Shown here: positions 1-7,345 of the stretch, piece by piece
How the letters are laid out: each line of letters opens with the position of its first letter
How positions within the stretch are numbered: the first letter of the stretch is position 1
Assembly: GCA_947467405.1 (NCBI GenBank)
Contig: CANIIN010000110.1
Coordinates: forward strand, 1 to 7,701
Direction: 5' to 3'
From: Betaproteobacteria bacterium
Lineage (GTDB): Bacteria > Pseudomonadota > Gammaproteobacteria > Burkholderiales > SG8-39
DNA: 7,701 nt
Program-made: the position numbers and the translations under genes
The notes under the pieces: generated by a model
Databases searched by the model: none
Seen by the model: only the letters and a program-made list of their open reading frames with translations
Told to the model about the DNA's origin: nothing

Positions 1-783
1 GGCGTCCATATGCACTGCATGGACGGCGATCAGTCGTGGTCCGACGAGACCCAACTGCCACAATCGCTCGAGCGGCCTGACGCCATATTGGGTGACGCTC
101 TGGTCAATCTCGTCCAGCGTTTCATGCAGATGGACGTGGATGGGCAGGTCGAGTTCCTCGGCCAGCATGAGGACGCGTCCGAATGTCCGGTCGGACACGG
201 TATAAGGTGCGTGCGGCGCCATGCAGAAGGAGAGCAGGGGTTCATTGGCGAGTTGATCCCTCGCCGCCAGGCCCTTGATGATGTAATCATCGGCGTCGCT
301 CGCATAGGCAGTCGGAAATTCGATCGCTATCAGGCCGATCGATGCACGCATGCCCGCGTCGATGGCAGCGCGCGCCGCCTGTTCCGGGAAAAAGTACATT
401 TCATTGAAGCACGTCACGCCACCGCGAAGCATTTCCGCGCAGGCCAGCAGGGTGCCGTCATAGACGAATTGCGGCGAGACGTGCTTTGCCTCGGCCGGCC
501 AGATGTGGTCATTCAGCCACTTCATCAACGGCATGTCGTCGGCCATGCCTCGCATGAGGGACATCGATGCATGGGTGTGAAGGTTGACCAGCCCAGGTAT
601 GAGTGCGTGATCGTGCAGTTCGACCCGGTTGGCCGGCTCGAAGCGTTGATTGGCTTCGCTGCGCGGCTGCACGCCGACGATGATTCCATCGCGGATCGCC
701 ACGCTGTGGTCCTCCAGCACGACCCCGGCAGGTTCCACCGGGATCACCCAGCGCGCGTCGATCTGGGTGTCAACAGGTTCCAT
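1..783 (-). CDS. mtaD: 5-methylthioadenosine/S-adenosylhomocysteine deaminase-type amidohydrolase (partial, C-terminus outside window)
   Basis: Reading the minus strand from the ATG at 783 gives 261 uninterrupted codons to the left edge. The product belongs to the TRZ/ATZ branch of the metal-dependent amidohydrolases. Visible active-site elements are the HxH pair in LVNLHTHASM (His69, His71), APHAPYT (His191), HVHLHET (His218, with Glu221 three residues on) and AVHAVH (His255). These match the metal and substrate positions known from Thermotoga MtaD. The final metal-binding Asp would lie past the edge. The family usually has about 440 residues, so roughly 60% is present. The expected reaction is cytosolic deamination of methylthioadenosine or S-adenosylhomocysteine to the inosine derivative, for purine and methyl-cycle salvage; related enzymes use other aminated rings, so substrate is inferred. 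The start is supported by GGAG (minus strand, 793-790) six bases upstream and by homology beginning almost at once. It is transcribed divergently from gyrA. Confidence 0.88.
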   Translation of the reverse strand, partial: MEPVDTQIDARWVIPVEPAGVVLEDHSVAIRDGIIVGVQPRSEANQRFEPANRVELHDHALIPGLVNLHTHASMSLMRGMADDMPLMKWLNDHIWPAEAKHVSPQFVYDGTLLACAEMLRGGVTCFNEMYFFPEQAARAAIDAGMRASIGLIAIEFPTAYASDADDYIIKGLAARDQLANEPLLSFCMAPHAPYTVSDRTFGRVLMLAEELDLPIHVHLHETLDEIDQSVTQYGVRPLERLWQLGLVGPRLIAVHAVHMDA

Positions 784-860
784 GTCTGGCTCCGTGGCGG
801 CCTTGGTTCTGGGGCTTCATCAGGTCATGCTCCGGGCTCTTTTCGTTCGGAATGTCGCGA

Positions 861-888
861 TCATACCTTGTGGCGGGACAGTGACCTG
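861..888 (-). promoter_or_regulatory. Candidate promoter for mtaD
   Basis: On the minus strand TATGAT (866-861) matches the -10 consensus at five of six positions. A poor -35 (AGGTCA, 888-883, three of six) lies 16 bases upstream. Transcription would start near 855 and leave a leader of about 70 bases before the ATG at 783. It is in the right place for a divergent promoter, but the weak -35 makes this only a suggestion. Confidence 0.3.
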
Positions 889-950
889 CCGCGCGTTTTG
901 TCAGTCAAATCCAGCATGGCTTGCAGCATCGAGAAAAGCTCAGATCGGGA

Positions 951-979
951 TGGCTTGAGGAGGGCGTTGCTGTTAAAAT
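951..979 (+). promoter_or_regulatory. Candidate extended -10 promoter for gyrA
   Basis: TAAAAT at 974-979 matches the -10 consensus at five of six positions. It is preceded by TG at 971-972 with one intervening base, which is the extended -10 arrangement that compensates for a weak -35. The hexamer 17 bases upstream (TGGCTT, 951-956) is indeed weak. The box lies in the only AT-rich patch (about 973-993) of the 301-base gap between mtaD and gyrA. Transcription would start near 986, giving a leader of about 100 bases. In many bacteria gyrA expression rises when DNA relaxes; nothing here shows that directly. Apart from this site and the candidate mtaD promoter, I see nothing else clear in 784-1084. 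Confidence 0.5.
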
Positions 980-1084
980 TTCACCTTTTAAAGATGCCAC
1001 TTTGCGGTGCCGGAAAGAGCCTCCTCGAGCCATGCTCGGCGGGTGCCGGAGAAGGGGTGTCACTCACCGGGAATCGCCGTCGCT

Positions 1085-3733
1085 ATGGATCAGTTTGCCA
1101 AGGAAACGCTGCCCATCAGTCTAGAAGAAGAAATGCGGCGGTCCTACCTCGATTACGCCATGAGCGTGATCGTCGGTCGTGCCCTTCCTGATGTGAGGGA
1201 CGGCTTGAAGCCGGTGCACAGGCGGGTGTTGTTCGCCATGCACGAATCGAACAATCTCTGGAACCGCCCGTTCGTGAAGTGCGCGCGCGTCGTCGGTGAG
1301 GTCATGGGTAAGTATCACCCGCATGGCGATTCGGCGATTTACGACACGCTGGTGCGCATGGCGCAGGATTTCAGCCTGCGCTACACACTGGTCGATGGTC
1401 AGGGCAACTTCGGCTCCATCGATGGCGACAATGCGGCGGCCATGCGTTATACGGAATGCCGCCTCGATCGCATTGCGTCGGAACTGTTGTCCGACATCGA
1501 TCGCGAAACAGTGGATTTCGGTCCGAACTACGATGGCAAGGAGCGAGAGCCGCTGGTGCTGCCGGCGCGTTTTCCGAATCTGCTCGTGAACGGATCGGCT
1601 GGTATCGCCGTCGGGATGGCCACGAACATCCCGCCGCACAACCTGACCGACGTCATCGAAGCATGCCAACTGCTGCTGCGCCAGCCGGATACCGGTATCG
1701 AGGAACTGATCGACATCGTCCAGGCGCCGGACTTTCCTACTGCCGGCATCATCTACGGGATCGCGGGTGTGCGCGAGGGCTATCGCACCGGCCGCGGTCG
1801 CGTGGTGATGCGCGCCCGGGTGCATTTCGAGGATGTTGAAAAGGGCAATCGGCAGTCCATCATCGTCGATGAGTTGCCTTATCAGGTCAACAAGAAGGTG
1901 CTGCTCGAGCGTATCGCCGAGCTGGTTCATGAAAAGCGCATTGAGGGCATTGCTCACGTGCAGGACGAATCCGACAAGTCCGGCATGCGCGTGGTGATCG
2001 AACTGCGCCGTGGCGAGTTGCCCGAAGTCATCTTGAACAACCTGTACAAGCACACGCAGCTGCAGGACACCTTTGGTATCAATATGGTGGCGTTGCTGGA
2101 CGGGCAGCCCAGACTGCTCAACCTGCGCCAGATGCTGACCGCATTCCTGTCGCATCGCCGGGAAGTCATTACCCGTCGCACGGTCTATGAATTGCGCAAG
2201 GCTCGCGAGCGGGCGCATATTCAGGAAGGCTTGGCGGTCGCATTGTCGAACGTCGATGAAATCATCGCGCTCATCAAGAGTTCCCCGACGCCACCGGAGG
2301 CGAAGGTGGCGCTGATGGCGCGCGGCTGGAGATCGACGGTCGTCGAGGAGATGCTTCAGCGCGCCGGAGCCGACGCGTCGCAGCCGGAGGGCGTTGCTGA
2401 ATTGTTCGGGCTGAAGCCTGACGGCTATCGATTGTCCGATACGCAGGCGCAGGCCATTCTCGAGATGCGTTTGCAGCGGCTTACCGGGCTCGAGCAGGAC
2501 AAGATCGTTTCCGAATATCGCGAATTGCTGGACAAGATTGCCGACTATCTCGACATACTGGCCAAGCCGGCGCGCATCACGGCCATCATCTCGGAGGAAC
2601 TCGAGGCCATCCGCCAGCAGTATGGCGACAAGCGCCGCAGCGAGATCGTGGTCAATGCCGAAGACCTGTCGATGGAGGACCTGATCGCGCCGGAAGACGT
2701 GGTCGTGACCTTCTCCCATGCCGGTTACGTGAAGGCCCAGCCGCTGGGCGACTACCGCGCGCAGCGTCGTGGCGGTCGTGGCAAACAGGCTGCGACCACC
2801 CGGGAAGACGACTTCATCGAGCGGTTGTTCATCGCCAATACGCACGACACGTTGCTGTGTTTCTCGTCGCATGGCCGCCTGTACTGGCTCAAGGTGTATC
2901 AGGTCCCGCAGGGGACACGCACCAGCCGCGGCAAGCCGATCATCAATCTTTTCCCGCTGGCCGAAGGCGAGAAGATCAACGCCGTCCTGCCCATCAAGCA
3001 GTACGACGACAGTCATTACGTGTTCATGGCGACCACCATGGGAACGGTCAAGAAGACACCCCTGTCGTCGTTCTCCAATCCCCGCGAGAAAGGCATCATC
3101 GCCGTCGAGTTGGATGAAGGCGATCACCTCATTGGCGCCGCCATCACCGATGGCAAGCACGACGTCATGCTTTTCTCCAATGCCGGCAAGGCAGTGCGTT
3201 TCGAGGAGGACGATGTTCGCCCGATGGGGCGCCAGGCGCGCGGCGTGCGCGGCATGGCCCTCGAGGAGGGGCAGCGCGTCGTGTCCATGCTGGTAGCTGA
3301 CCGCGAGACGCAGAGCGTGCTGACTGCAACGGAGAACGGCTACGGCAAGCGCACTCATATTTCCGAGTACACCCGTCACGGGCGTGCCACCAAGGGCATG
3401 ATCGCCATCCAGATTTCCGATCGCAATGGATTGCTGGTCGGCGCGGTGCTGGTTGATGAAAGGGACGAGATCATGCTGATCTCGACCGGCGGCGTGCTGA
3501 TCCGCACCAGGGTGCAGGATATCCGCGAGATGGGCCGCTCGACGCAGGGCGTCACGCTGATCAATCTGGACGAAGGCACCAAGCTGGCTGGCGTGGAACG
3601 GATCGGCGAAGCGGAGGCCGAAGAGGTCGCCGCAGAATCCGGTGAGGACGCTGAAAGCGCTTCGACGAAAGGCCCTTCCGACGATGATGTCGGGCCCGCA
3701 AGCGCAGAGGACGAACCGCCCACGCTGCAATGA
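1085..3733 (+). CDS. gyrA: DNA gyrase subunit A
   Basis: GyrA breaks and rejoins DNA in the A2B2 gyrase, which introduces negative supercoils using ATP bound by GyrB. The protein has 882 residues (E. coli 875), and E. coli numbering holds exactly through the N-terminal half. Catalytic Arg121-Tyr122 lie in AAAMRYTE. The quinolone-determining region KYHPHGDSAIYDT carries Ser83 and Asp87, the wild-type, susceptible residues. The breakage-reunion and coiled-coil regions run to about 520. The C-terminal beta-pinwheel wrapping domain begins with the GyrA box QRRGGRG at 560-566, with Arg in place of the E. coli Lys at 565. The last 40 residues (about 843-882) form an acidic tail with 13 Asp/Glu and one Lys. 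The ATG at 1085 is chosen because family conservation starts there (MDQFAKETLP); in-frame GTG codons at 1007 and 1043 would add unconserved residues. The ribosome binding site is weak (GGGA at 1069-1072, 12 bases away). It is first in a same-strand run with serC, serA, pheA and hisC. Confidence 0.98.
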   Translation: MDQFAKETLPISLEEEMRRSYLDYAMSVIVGRALPDVRDGLKPVHRRVLFAMHESNNLWNRPFVKCARVVGEVMGKYHPHGDSAIYDTLVRMAQDFSLRYTLVDGQGNFGSIDGDNAAAMRYTECRLDRIASELLSDIDRETVDFGPNYDGKEREPLVLPARFPNLLVNGSAGIAVGMATNIPPHNLTDVIEACQLLLRQPDTGIEELIDIVQAPDFPTAGIIYGIAGVREGYRTGRGRVVMRARVHFEDVEKGNRQSIIVDELPYQVNKKVLLERIAELVHEKRIEGIAHVQDESDKSGMRVVIELRRGELPEVILNNLYKHTQLQDTFGINMVALLDGQPRLLNLRQMLTAFLSHRREVITRRTVYELRKARERAHIQEGLAVALSNVDEIIALIKSSPTPPEAKVALMARGWRSTVVEEMLQRAGADASQPEGVAELFGLKPDGYRLSDTQAQAILEMRLQRLTGLEQDKIVSEYRELLDKIADYLDILAKPARITAIISEELEAIRQQYGDKRRSEIVVNAEDLSMEDLIAPEDVVVTFSHAGYVKAQPLGDYRAQRRGGRGKQAATTREDDFIERLFIANTHDTLLCFSSHGRLYWLKVYQVPQGTRTSRGKPIINLFPLAEGEKINAVLPIKQYDDSHYVFMATTMGTVKKTPLSSFSNPREKGIIAVELDEGDHLIGAAITDGKHDVMLFSNAGKAVRFEEDDVRPMGRQARGVRGMALEEGQRVVSMLVADRETQSVLTATENGYGKRTHISEYTRHGRATKGMIAIQISDRNGLLVGAVLVDERDEIMLISTGGVLIRTRVQDIREMGRSTQGVTLINLDEGTKLAGVERIGEAEAEEVAAESGEDAESASTKGPSDDDVGPASAEDEPPTLQ

Positions 3734-3809
3734 TCATGGATGTCTCGCCGAGCCTGAACGGCCGGCGCGCCATCGCGCAGATTTCGACTAACCCAAGAGG
3801 CAATACAGA

Positions 3810-4892
3810 ATGACCAGGGCAATCAACTTCAGCGCCGGACCGGCAACGCTGCCGGAAGAGGTGCTCCGTCAGGCCGCAGCGGAAATGCTCGACTGGCATG
3901 GTTCCGGCATGGGCGTGATGGAAATGAGCCATCGCGGCAAGGAATTCATTTCGATACATGCGGAGGCCGAGGCGGACGTGCGCGAACTGCTCGCGGTGCC
4001 GGCCCATTACAAGGTTCTTTTTCTGCAGGGCGGCGCCATGGCGGAAAACGCCATCATTCCCATGAACATGCTGCGCGGGAAGACCTCCGCCGACTACGTC
4101 AACACCGGGGAGTGGTCGAAGAAGTCGATCAAGGAGGCGAAGAAGTACTGCAGCGTCAACGTTGCGGCATCCAGCGAAGACCGCAACTTTACCTATATTC
4201 CGAAGCAGGATGCCTGGAAGCTGAACAAGGACGCGGCATACGTCCATATCTGCTCCAACGAGACCATTGGTGGACTCGAATATCACTGGATTCCGCAGAC
4301 CGGCGACGTGCCGCTCATTGCGGACATGTCCTCGCACATCATGTCGCGTCCGGTGGATGTGTCGAAATATGGCCTCATCTATGCTGGTGCGCAGAAGAAC
4401 ATCGGGCCGGCCGGACTGACGCTGGTGATCGTGCGTGATGATCTGATCGGCAACACCCTGCCTTTCACGCCATCGGCTTTCGACTACAAGCAGCAGGCGG
4501 AAAATGACTCGATGCTCAATACGCCGCCGACCTATGCAATCTATATCGCCGGGCTTGTCTTCAAGTTGCTGAAGAAGCAGGGCGGACTGGCTGCCGTCGA
4601 GAAGAACAACATCGCGAAGGCCAAGATCCTGTACGACTGCCTGGACCAGAGCAGTTTCTTCTCCACGCCGATCGAGAAGAGCGACCGTTCGCGGATGAAC
4701 GTGCCCTTCAAGCTCAAAGACGAGGCGCTGGATGGCGCGTTCCTGAAAGGCGTAGAAGCGCTGGGCATGGTGCAGTTGAAGGGGCATCGCTCCGTCGGCG
4801 GCATGCGGGCCTCCATATACAACGCGATGCCGATGGAAGGCGTGCAGCGTCTCGTTGATTACATGCGAGAGTTCGAGAAGAAGCACGGCTGA
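3810..4892 (+). CDS. serC: Phosphoserine aminotransferase
   Basis: SerC is a cytosolic, PLP-dependent class V aminotransferase. It converts 3-phosphohydroxypyruvate and glutamate to phosphoserine, the second step of serine synthesis, and usually also makes 4-phosphohydroxythreonine for PLP synthesis. The 360 residues are the normal length. Landmarks follow E. coli SerC closely: NFSAGPATLP at 6-15, the phosphate-binding SHRG with His41 and Arg42, Trp102 (cofactor stacking) in GEWSKKS, Asp172 in ADMSSH, the PLP-binding Lys196 in YAGAQKNIGPAG, NTPPT at 237-241, and HRSVGGMRASIYNAMP at 326-341 with Arg327 and Arg333. The cofactor loop reads GGAMAEN (74-80), unlike the E. coli GGGRGQF. AAGAGG-like AAGAGG at 3795-3800 lies nine bases before the ATG. 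The 76-base gap after gyrA has no terminator-like hairpin with a T run, so cotranscription from gyrA is possible. The next gene, serA, supplies its substrate. Confidence 0.97.
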   Translation: MTRAINFSAGPATLPEEVLRQAAAEMLDWHGSGMGVMEMSHRGKEFISIHAEAEADVRELLAVPAHYKVLFLQGGAMAENAIIPMNMLRGKTSADYVNTGEWSKKSIKEAKKYCSVNVAASSEDRNFTYIPKQDAWKLNKDAAYVHICSNETIGGLEYHWIPQTGDVPLIADMSSHIMSRPVDVSKYGLIYAGAQKNIGPAGLTLVIVRDDLIGNTLPFTPSAFDYKQQAENDSMLNTPPTYAIYIAGLVFKLLKKQGGLAAVEKNNIAKAKILYDCLDQSSFFSTPIEKSDRSRMNVPFKLKDEALDGAFLKGVEALGMVQLKGHRSVGGMRASIYNAMPMEGVQRLVDYMREFEKKHG

Positions 4893-4899
4893 AGACGGT

Positions 4900-4956
4900 A
4901 CTCCGGCCGCGCAAGGCGGGTGGGGCTGACCTGGGCGGATTCCCTCTTCCCGGAGT
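4900..4956 (+). repeat. Seven-base inverted repeat between serC and serA
   Basis: ACTCCGG (4900-4906) and CCGGAGT (4950-4956) are perfect inverted copies 43 bases apart. Just inside the left arm a small CCGC/GCGG stem (4907-4910 with 4916-4919) could form. There is no T run after either, so this is not a standard intrinsic terminator. It may be a weak transcript structure or chance in GC-rich DNA. Confidence 0.3.
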
Positions 4957-4973
4957 CTCCTCGCCGCTTCCGT

Positions 4974-4979
4974 TACACT
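4974..4979 (+). promoter_or_regulatory. Possible internal -10 box upstream of serA
   Basis: TACACT in the 110-base serC-serA gap fits a -10 hexamer at four of six positions and is well placed to transcribe serA and the genes beyond it. No recognisable -35 stands 16-18 bases upstream (the hexamer at 4951-4956 is CGGAGT). This gap is the longest in the run, which is the main reason to suspect an internal promoter. Confidence 0.25.
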
Positions 4980-5002
4980 CCTGTGCACCAATTGAGGCAG
5001 AC

Positions 5003-6199
5003 ATGACGCAGAAAAAGTTCCAGGTTCTGGTACTCAACCAGATTGCACCCATCGGACTGAAGCAGCTTCCGAACGACAGTTACCATGTCGCCAAGGACGT
5101 CAACCGTCCCGACGCGATTCTCGTGCGTTCGCACGACATGCACGAGATGGCCATCCCCGACTCGGTGCTGGCCATTGGTCGCGCCGGTGCGGGAACCAAC
5201 AACATTCCCGTCAAGGCCATGAGCGAACGCGGCGTTCCGGTATTCAATGCGCCGGGCGCCAACGCCAACGCAGTCAAGGAACTCGTCCTTGCCGGCATGT
5301 TGATCAGTGCGAGAAATCTGGCCCCGGCACTGCAATTCGTGTCTTCCTTGCATGGCAACGGCGACAGCGAAGACCAGTTGGCCAAGCGAATCGAAGACGG
5401 CAAGAAGCAATTCGCCGGCATGGAACTGCCCAATCACACCCTCGGCGTCATCGGCCTTGGCAAGATCGGCAGCTTGATCGCCGATGCGGCGATCAAGCTG
5501 GGCATGAATGTGCTCGGCTACGACCCGGAGATCACGGTCGATGCCGCCTGGGGACTGCCGTCGCAGGTGCGCAAGGCGCACAGCATCGACGAAGTGCTCA
5601 AGGCCAGTCATTTCGTAACGCTGCACGTTCCGCTGGTGCCGGCGACAAAGCACCTGATCAATGCGAAGAATCTGGCCAATTTGCGTGCCGGCGGCACCTT
5701 GCTCAATTTTTCGCGCGAGGAAATCGTGGATGCGGCGGCGGTCGCCGCTTCCCTGGACGCTCATCATCTGAAGTGCTATGTCACGGACTTTCCGGTGGGC
5801 ACCTTGCTGGGGCATTCCGGCGTGGTGGCGCTGCCGCATCTGGGAGCGTCGACGCGTGAAGCGGAGGACAATTGTGCTGTCATGGTGGCCGACCAGATTC
5901 GCGACTATCTGGAACACGGCATTATCCAGAACGCCGTGAACTTTCCGAACGTGGTGATGCCACGCGAAGCCCCGCATCGCCTGGCCATCGCCAACGCCAA
6001 TGTGCCGAATATGGTGGGGCAGATTTCCAGCGCCATGGCCGAAGCGGGGCTGAACATCCACAACATGTTGAATCGTTCCAAGGGCGACATGGCTTACACG
6101 CTGGTCGATGTGGACAGCGCGGTGAAACCGAACGTCATTGCCAGGATCGCTGCGGTGCAGGGAGTGCGCGCTGTGCGCTATCTGCCGCGCGCCGGCTGA
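5003..6199 (+). CDS. serA: D-3-phosphoglycerate dehydrogenase with C-terminal ACT domain
   Basis: The predicted enzyme oxidises 3-phosphoglycerate to 3-phosphohydroxypyruvate with NAD+, the first step of serine synthesis. Its 398 residues match the short, single-ACT class. Order of parts: N-terminal substrate-domain segment (1-100), with GRAGAGTNNIPV at 59-70 and NAPGANANAVKELV at 82-95; a Rossmann domain (about 101-290) with GLGKIG at 151-156 and Asp174 of YDP at the NAD ribose position; then an ACT regulatory domain (about 325-396). Catalytic Arg238 (NFSREEIVD) and His279 (ALPHLGAST) are present. The usual DVFxxEP motif with its catalytic Glu is replaced by YVTDFPVG, where Asp262 is the nearest acid. 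I recall the same TDFP and DAAWGL signatures from a PGDH subgroup in Clostridia and Bacteroidetes. GAGG at 4994-4997, five bases before the ATG, is a good ribosome site. The location directly after serC supports the function. Another D-2-hydroxyacid substrate cannot be excluded. Confidence 0.9.
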   Translation: MTQKKFQVLVLNQIAPIGLKQLPNDSYHVAKDVNRPDAILVRSHDMHEMAIPDSVLAIGRAGAGTNNIPVKAMSERGVPVFNAPGANANAVKELVLAGMLISARNLAPALQFVSSLHGNGDSEDQLAKRIEDGKKQFAGMELPNHTLGVIGLGKIGSLIADAAIKLGMNVLGYDPEITVDAAWGLPSQVRKAHSIDEVLKASHFVTLHVPLVPATKHLINAKNLANLRAGGTLLNFSREEIVDAAAVAASLDAHHLKCYVTDFPVGTLLGHSGVVALPHLGASTREAEDNCAVMVADQIRDYLEHGIIQNAVNFPNVVMPREAPHRLAIANANVPNMVGQISSAMAEAGLNIHNMLNRSKGDMAYTLVDVDSAVKPNVIARIAAVQGVRAVRYLPRAG

Positions 6200-6203
6200 G
6201 GGG
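6198..6203 (+). promoter_or_regulatory. Ribosome binding site of pheA, overlapping the serA stop codon
   Basis: GAGGGG overlaps the last two bases of the serA TGA (6197-6199) and sits six bases before the ATG at 6210. It fixes the pheA start at 6210 and suggests translational coupling between serA and pheA. Confidence 0.75.
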
Positions 6204-6209
6204 AAGAGC

Positions 6210-7292
6210 ATGTCGGACGACGATATTTCCAGACAGCGGCAGGAAATAGATGACGTGGATCGTCGCATCGTCGAACTGCTCAACGAGCGCGCGCGACTGG
6301 CCATGGTGATTGGTCGACTCAAGGGTAGCGGGCCGGTTTATCGGCCTGAGCGCGAAGCCGAAGTCCTGCGAAATGTGGCGGCGGGTGCGGTCGGTCCCTT
6401 GCCGGCTGGTTCGCTGACCCGGATTTATACCGAGGTCATGTCAGCCTGCCGCGCGCTGGAAGGACGCATTGCCGTGGGTTACCTCGGGCCGGCGGGCACA
6501 TTTACGGAAATGGCGGTGGGGCGTCATTTCGGCCAGGCAGTTGACGCGGTGCCCTGCGGTTCGATCGACGAAGTGATCAGGAAGGCCGAGGCCGGCAGTG
6601 TTCAGTTCGCGGTTCTACCGGTCGAGAATTCCACCGAGGGTGCAATAGGCCGCACCATGGATCTGCTGGTGAACACCTCGCTGCGCATCTGTGGCGAAGT
6701 GGTGCTCAAGGTGCGGCAGAACCTCATGGCGGCCGCCGACAAGGCCCCGGGCAGCTTTTCCAGGGTTTACTCGCACGCTCAGTCACTCGGGCAATGCGCT
6801 TCCTGGCTCGCGCAGAACATGCCGAACGCGGAGCGCGTGGCAGTGTCCAGCAACGCTGAAGCGGCGCGAATTGCGGCTGGTGAGGCAGACGCCTGCGCCA
6901 TCGGTCCTGAGGCGGCGGCGCTGAAGTACGGACTCAAAGTGCTGGCGGCCGATGTGCAGGACGACGCGAAGAACATGACCCGTTTCCTGGTGCTGGGCAA
7001 GGATGACCTGCGTCCGACGGGCATGGACCGCACCTCGCTGGTGATGTCGGCGCCCAATCGACCCGGCGCGGTGCTGGAATTGATTTCGCCATTCGCGCAG
7101 AACGGGGTGAGCATGACCCGAATCGAGTCGCGGCCTGCGCGGACGGGCCAGTGGGAGTACTTGTTCTTTGTCGATATCGAGGGGCATCAGGCCGACGCTG
7201 CTGTCGCGATGGCAATCGGGGAGATTCGCATGAAGGCCCCGTTTCTCAAGGTGCTGGGAAGCTACCCGGCGGCGCAGACGCTGGCACAGTAG
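6210..7292 (+). CDS. pheA: Bifunctional chorismate mutase/prephenate dehydratase (P-protein)
   Basis: PheA converts chorismate to prephenate and then to phenylpyruvate, the phenylalanine branch, in the cytosol. The 360 residues carry three parts. An AroQ-type chorismate mutase occupies about 1-85, with Arg10, Arg27, Lys38, Arg48 and Glu49 at the usual helix positions. The prephenate dehydratase spans about 87-264, with YLGPAGTFTE (91-100), VLPVENSTEGAIG (135-147), YSHAQSLGQC (187-196) and the catalytic TRF motif at 257-259 in KNMTRFLVLG. A C-terminal ACT domain (about 275-352) has the effector motifs PGAVLELI and ESRPARTGQWEYLFF (306-320), normally giving phenylalanine feedback inhibition. 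The start at 6210 is chosen over an upstream in-frame GTG at 6138 because that would overlap serA and lacks family similarity. Only ten bases separate it from serA, so the two are almost certainly cotranscribed. Confidence 0.97.
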   Translation: MSDDDISRQRQEIDDVDRRIVELLNERARLAMVIGRLKGSGPVYRPEREAEVLRNVAAGAVGPLPAGSLTRIYTEVMSACRALEGRIAVGYLGPAGTFTEMAVGRHFGQAVDAVPCGSIDEVIRKAEAGSVQFAVLPVENSTEGAIGRTMDLLVNTSLRICGEVVLKVRQNLMAAADKAPGSFSRVYSHAQSLGQCASWLAQNMPNAERVAVSSNAEAARIAAGEADACAIGPEAAALKYGLKVLAADVQDDAKNMTRFLVLGKDDLRPTGMDRTSLVMSAPNRPGAVLELISPFAQNGVSMTRIESRPARTGQWEYLFFVDIEGHQADAAVAMAIGEIRMKAPFLKVLGSYPAAQTLAQ

Positions 7293-7345
7293 GCGCACGG
7301 CAGGCGGCCGGCGCAAGATCAAGCTGACATTTCACACAGGACAAC

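Noticed and set aside
1007..1084. Extending gyrA by 26 codons to the GTG at 1007
   Set aside because: The extra residues are not part of the GyrA family, whose conserved N-terminus begins exactly at the ATG at 1085; the GTG is also close to the predicted transcription start.
10..1191. A 393-codon open frame on the plus strand across the left end
   Set aside because: It is the shadow of mtaD, which has clear metal-binding motifs on the minus strand, and it also runs across the intergenic region into gyrA in another frame. Its translation resembles no family I know.
1121..3730. An 869-codon open frame on the minus strand, antisense to nearly all of gyrA
   Set aside because: It mirrors gyrA codons almost end to end, its translation is rich in His, Arg, Gln and Asp with no recognisable domain, and such antisense frames are common opposite GC-rich genes. 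gyrA is unambiguous on the plus strand.
3734..3809. Possible terminator after gyrA (CGCCG...CGGCG near 3744-3766)
   Set aside because: The arms are short with a 12-base loop, and no T run follows, so it does not meet the pattern of an intrinsic terminator.
3561..4991. A 476-codon minus-strand open frame opposite serC and the end of gyrA
   Set aside because: It spans two real genes and a gap without its own motifs; the serC reading on the other strand is certain.
4973..6322. A 449-codon minus-strand open frame opposite serA
   Set aside because: Same pattern of antisense openness from GC-rich codon use; serA on the plus strand has its Rossmann and ACT motifs.
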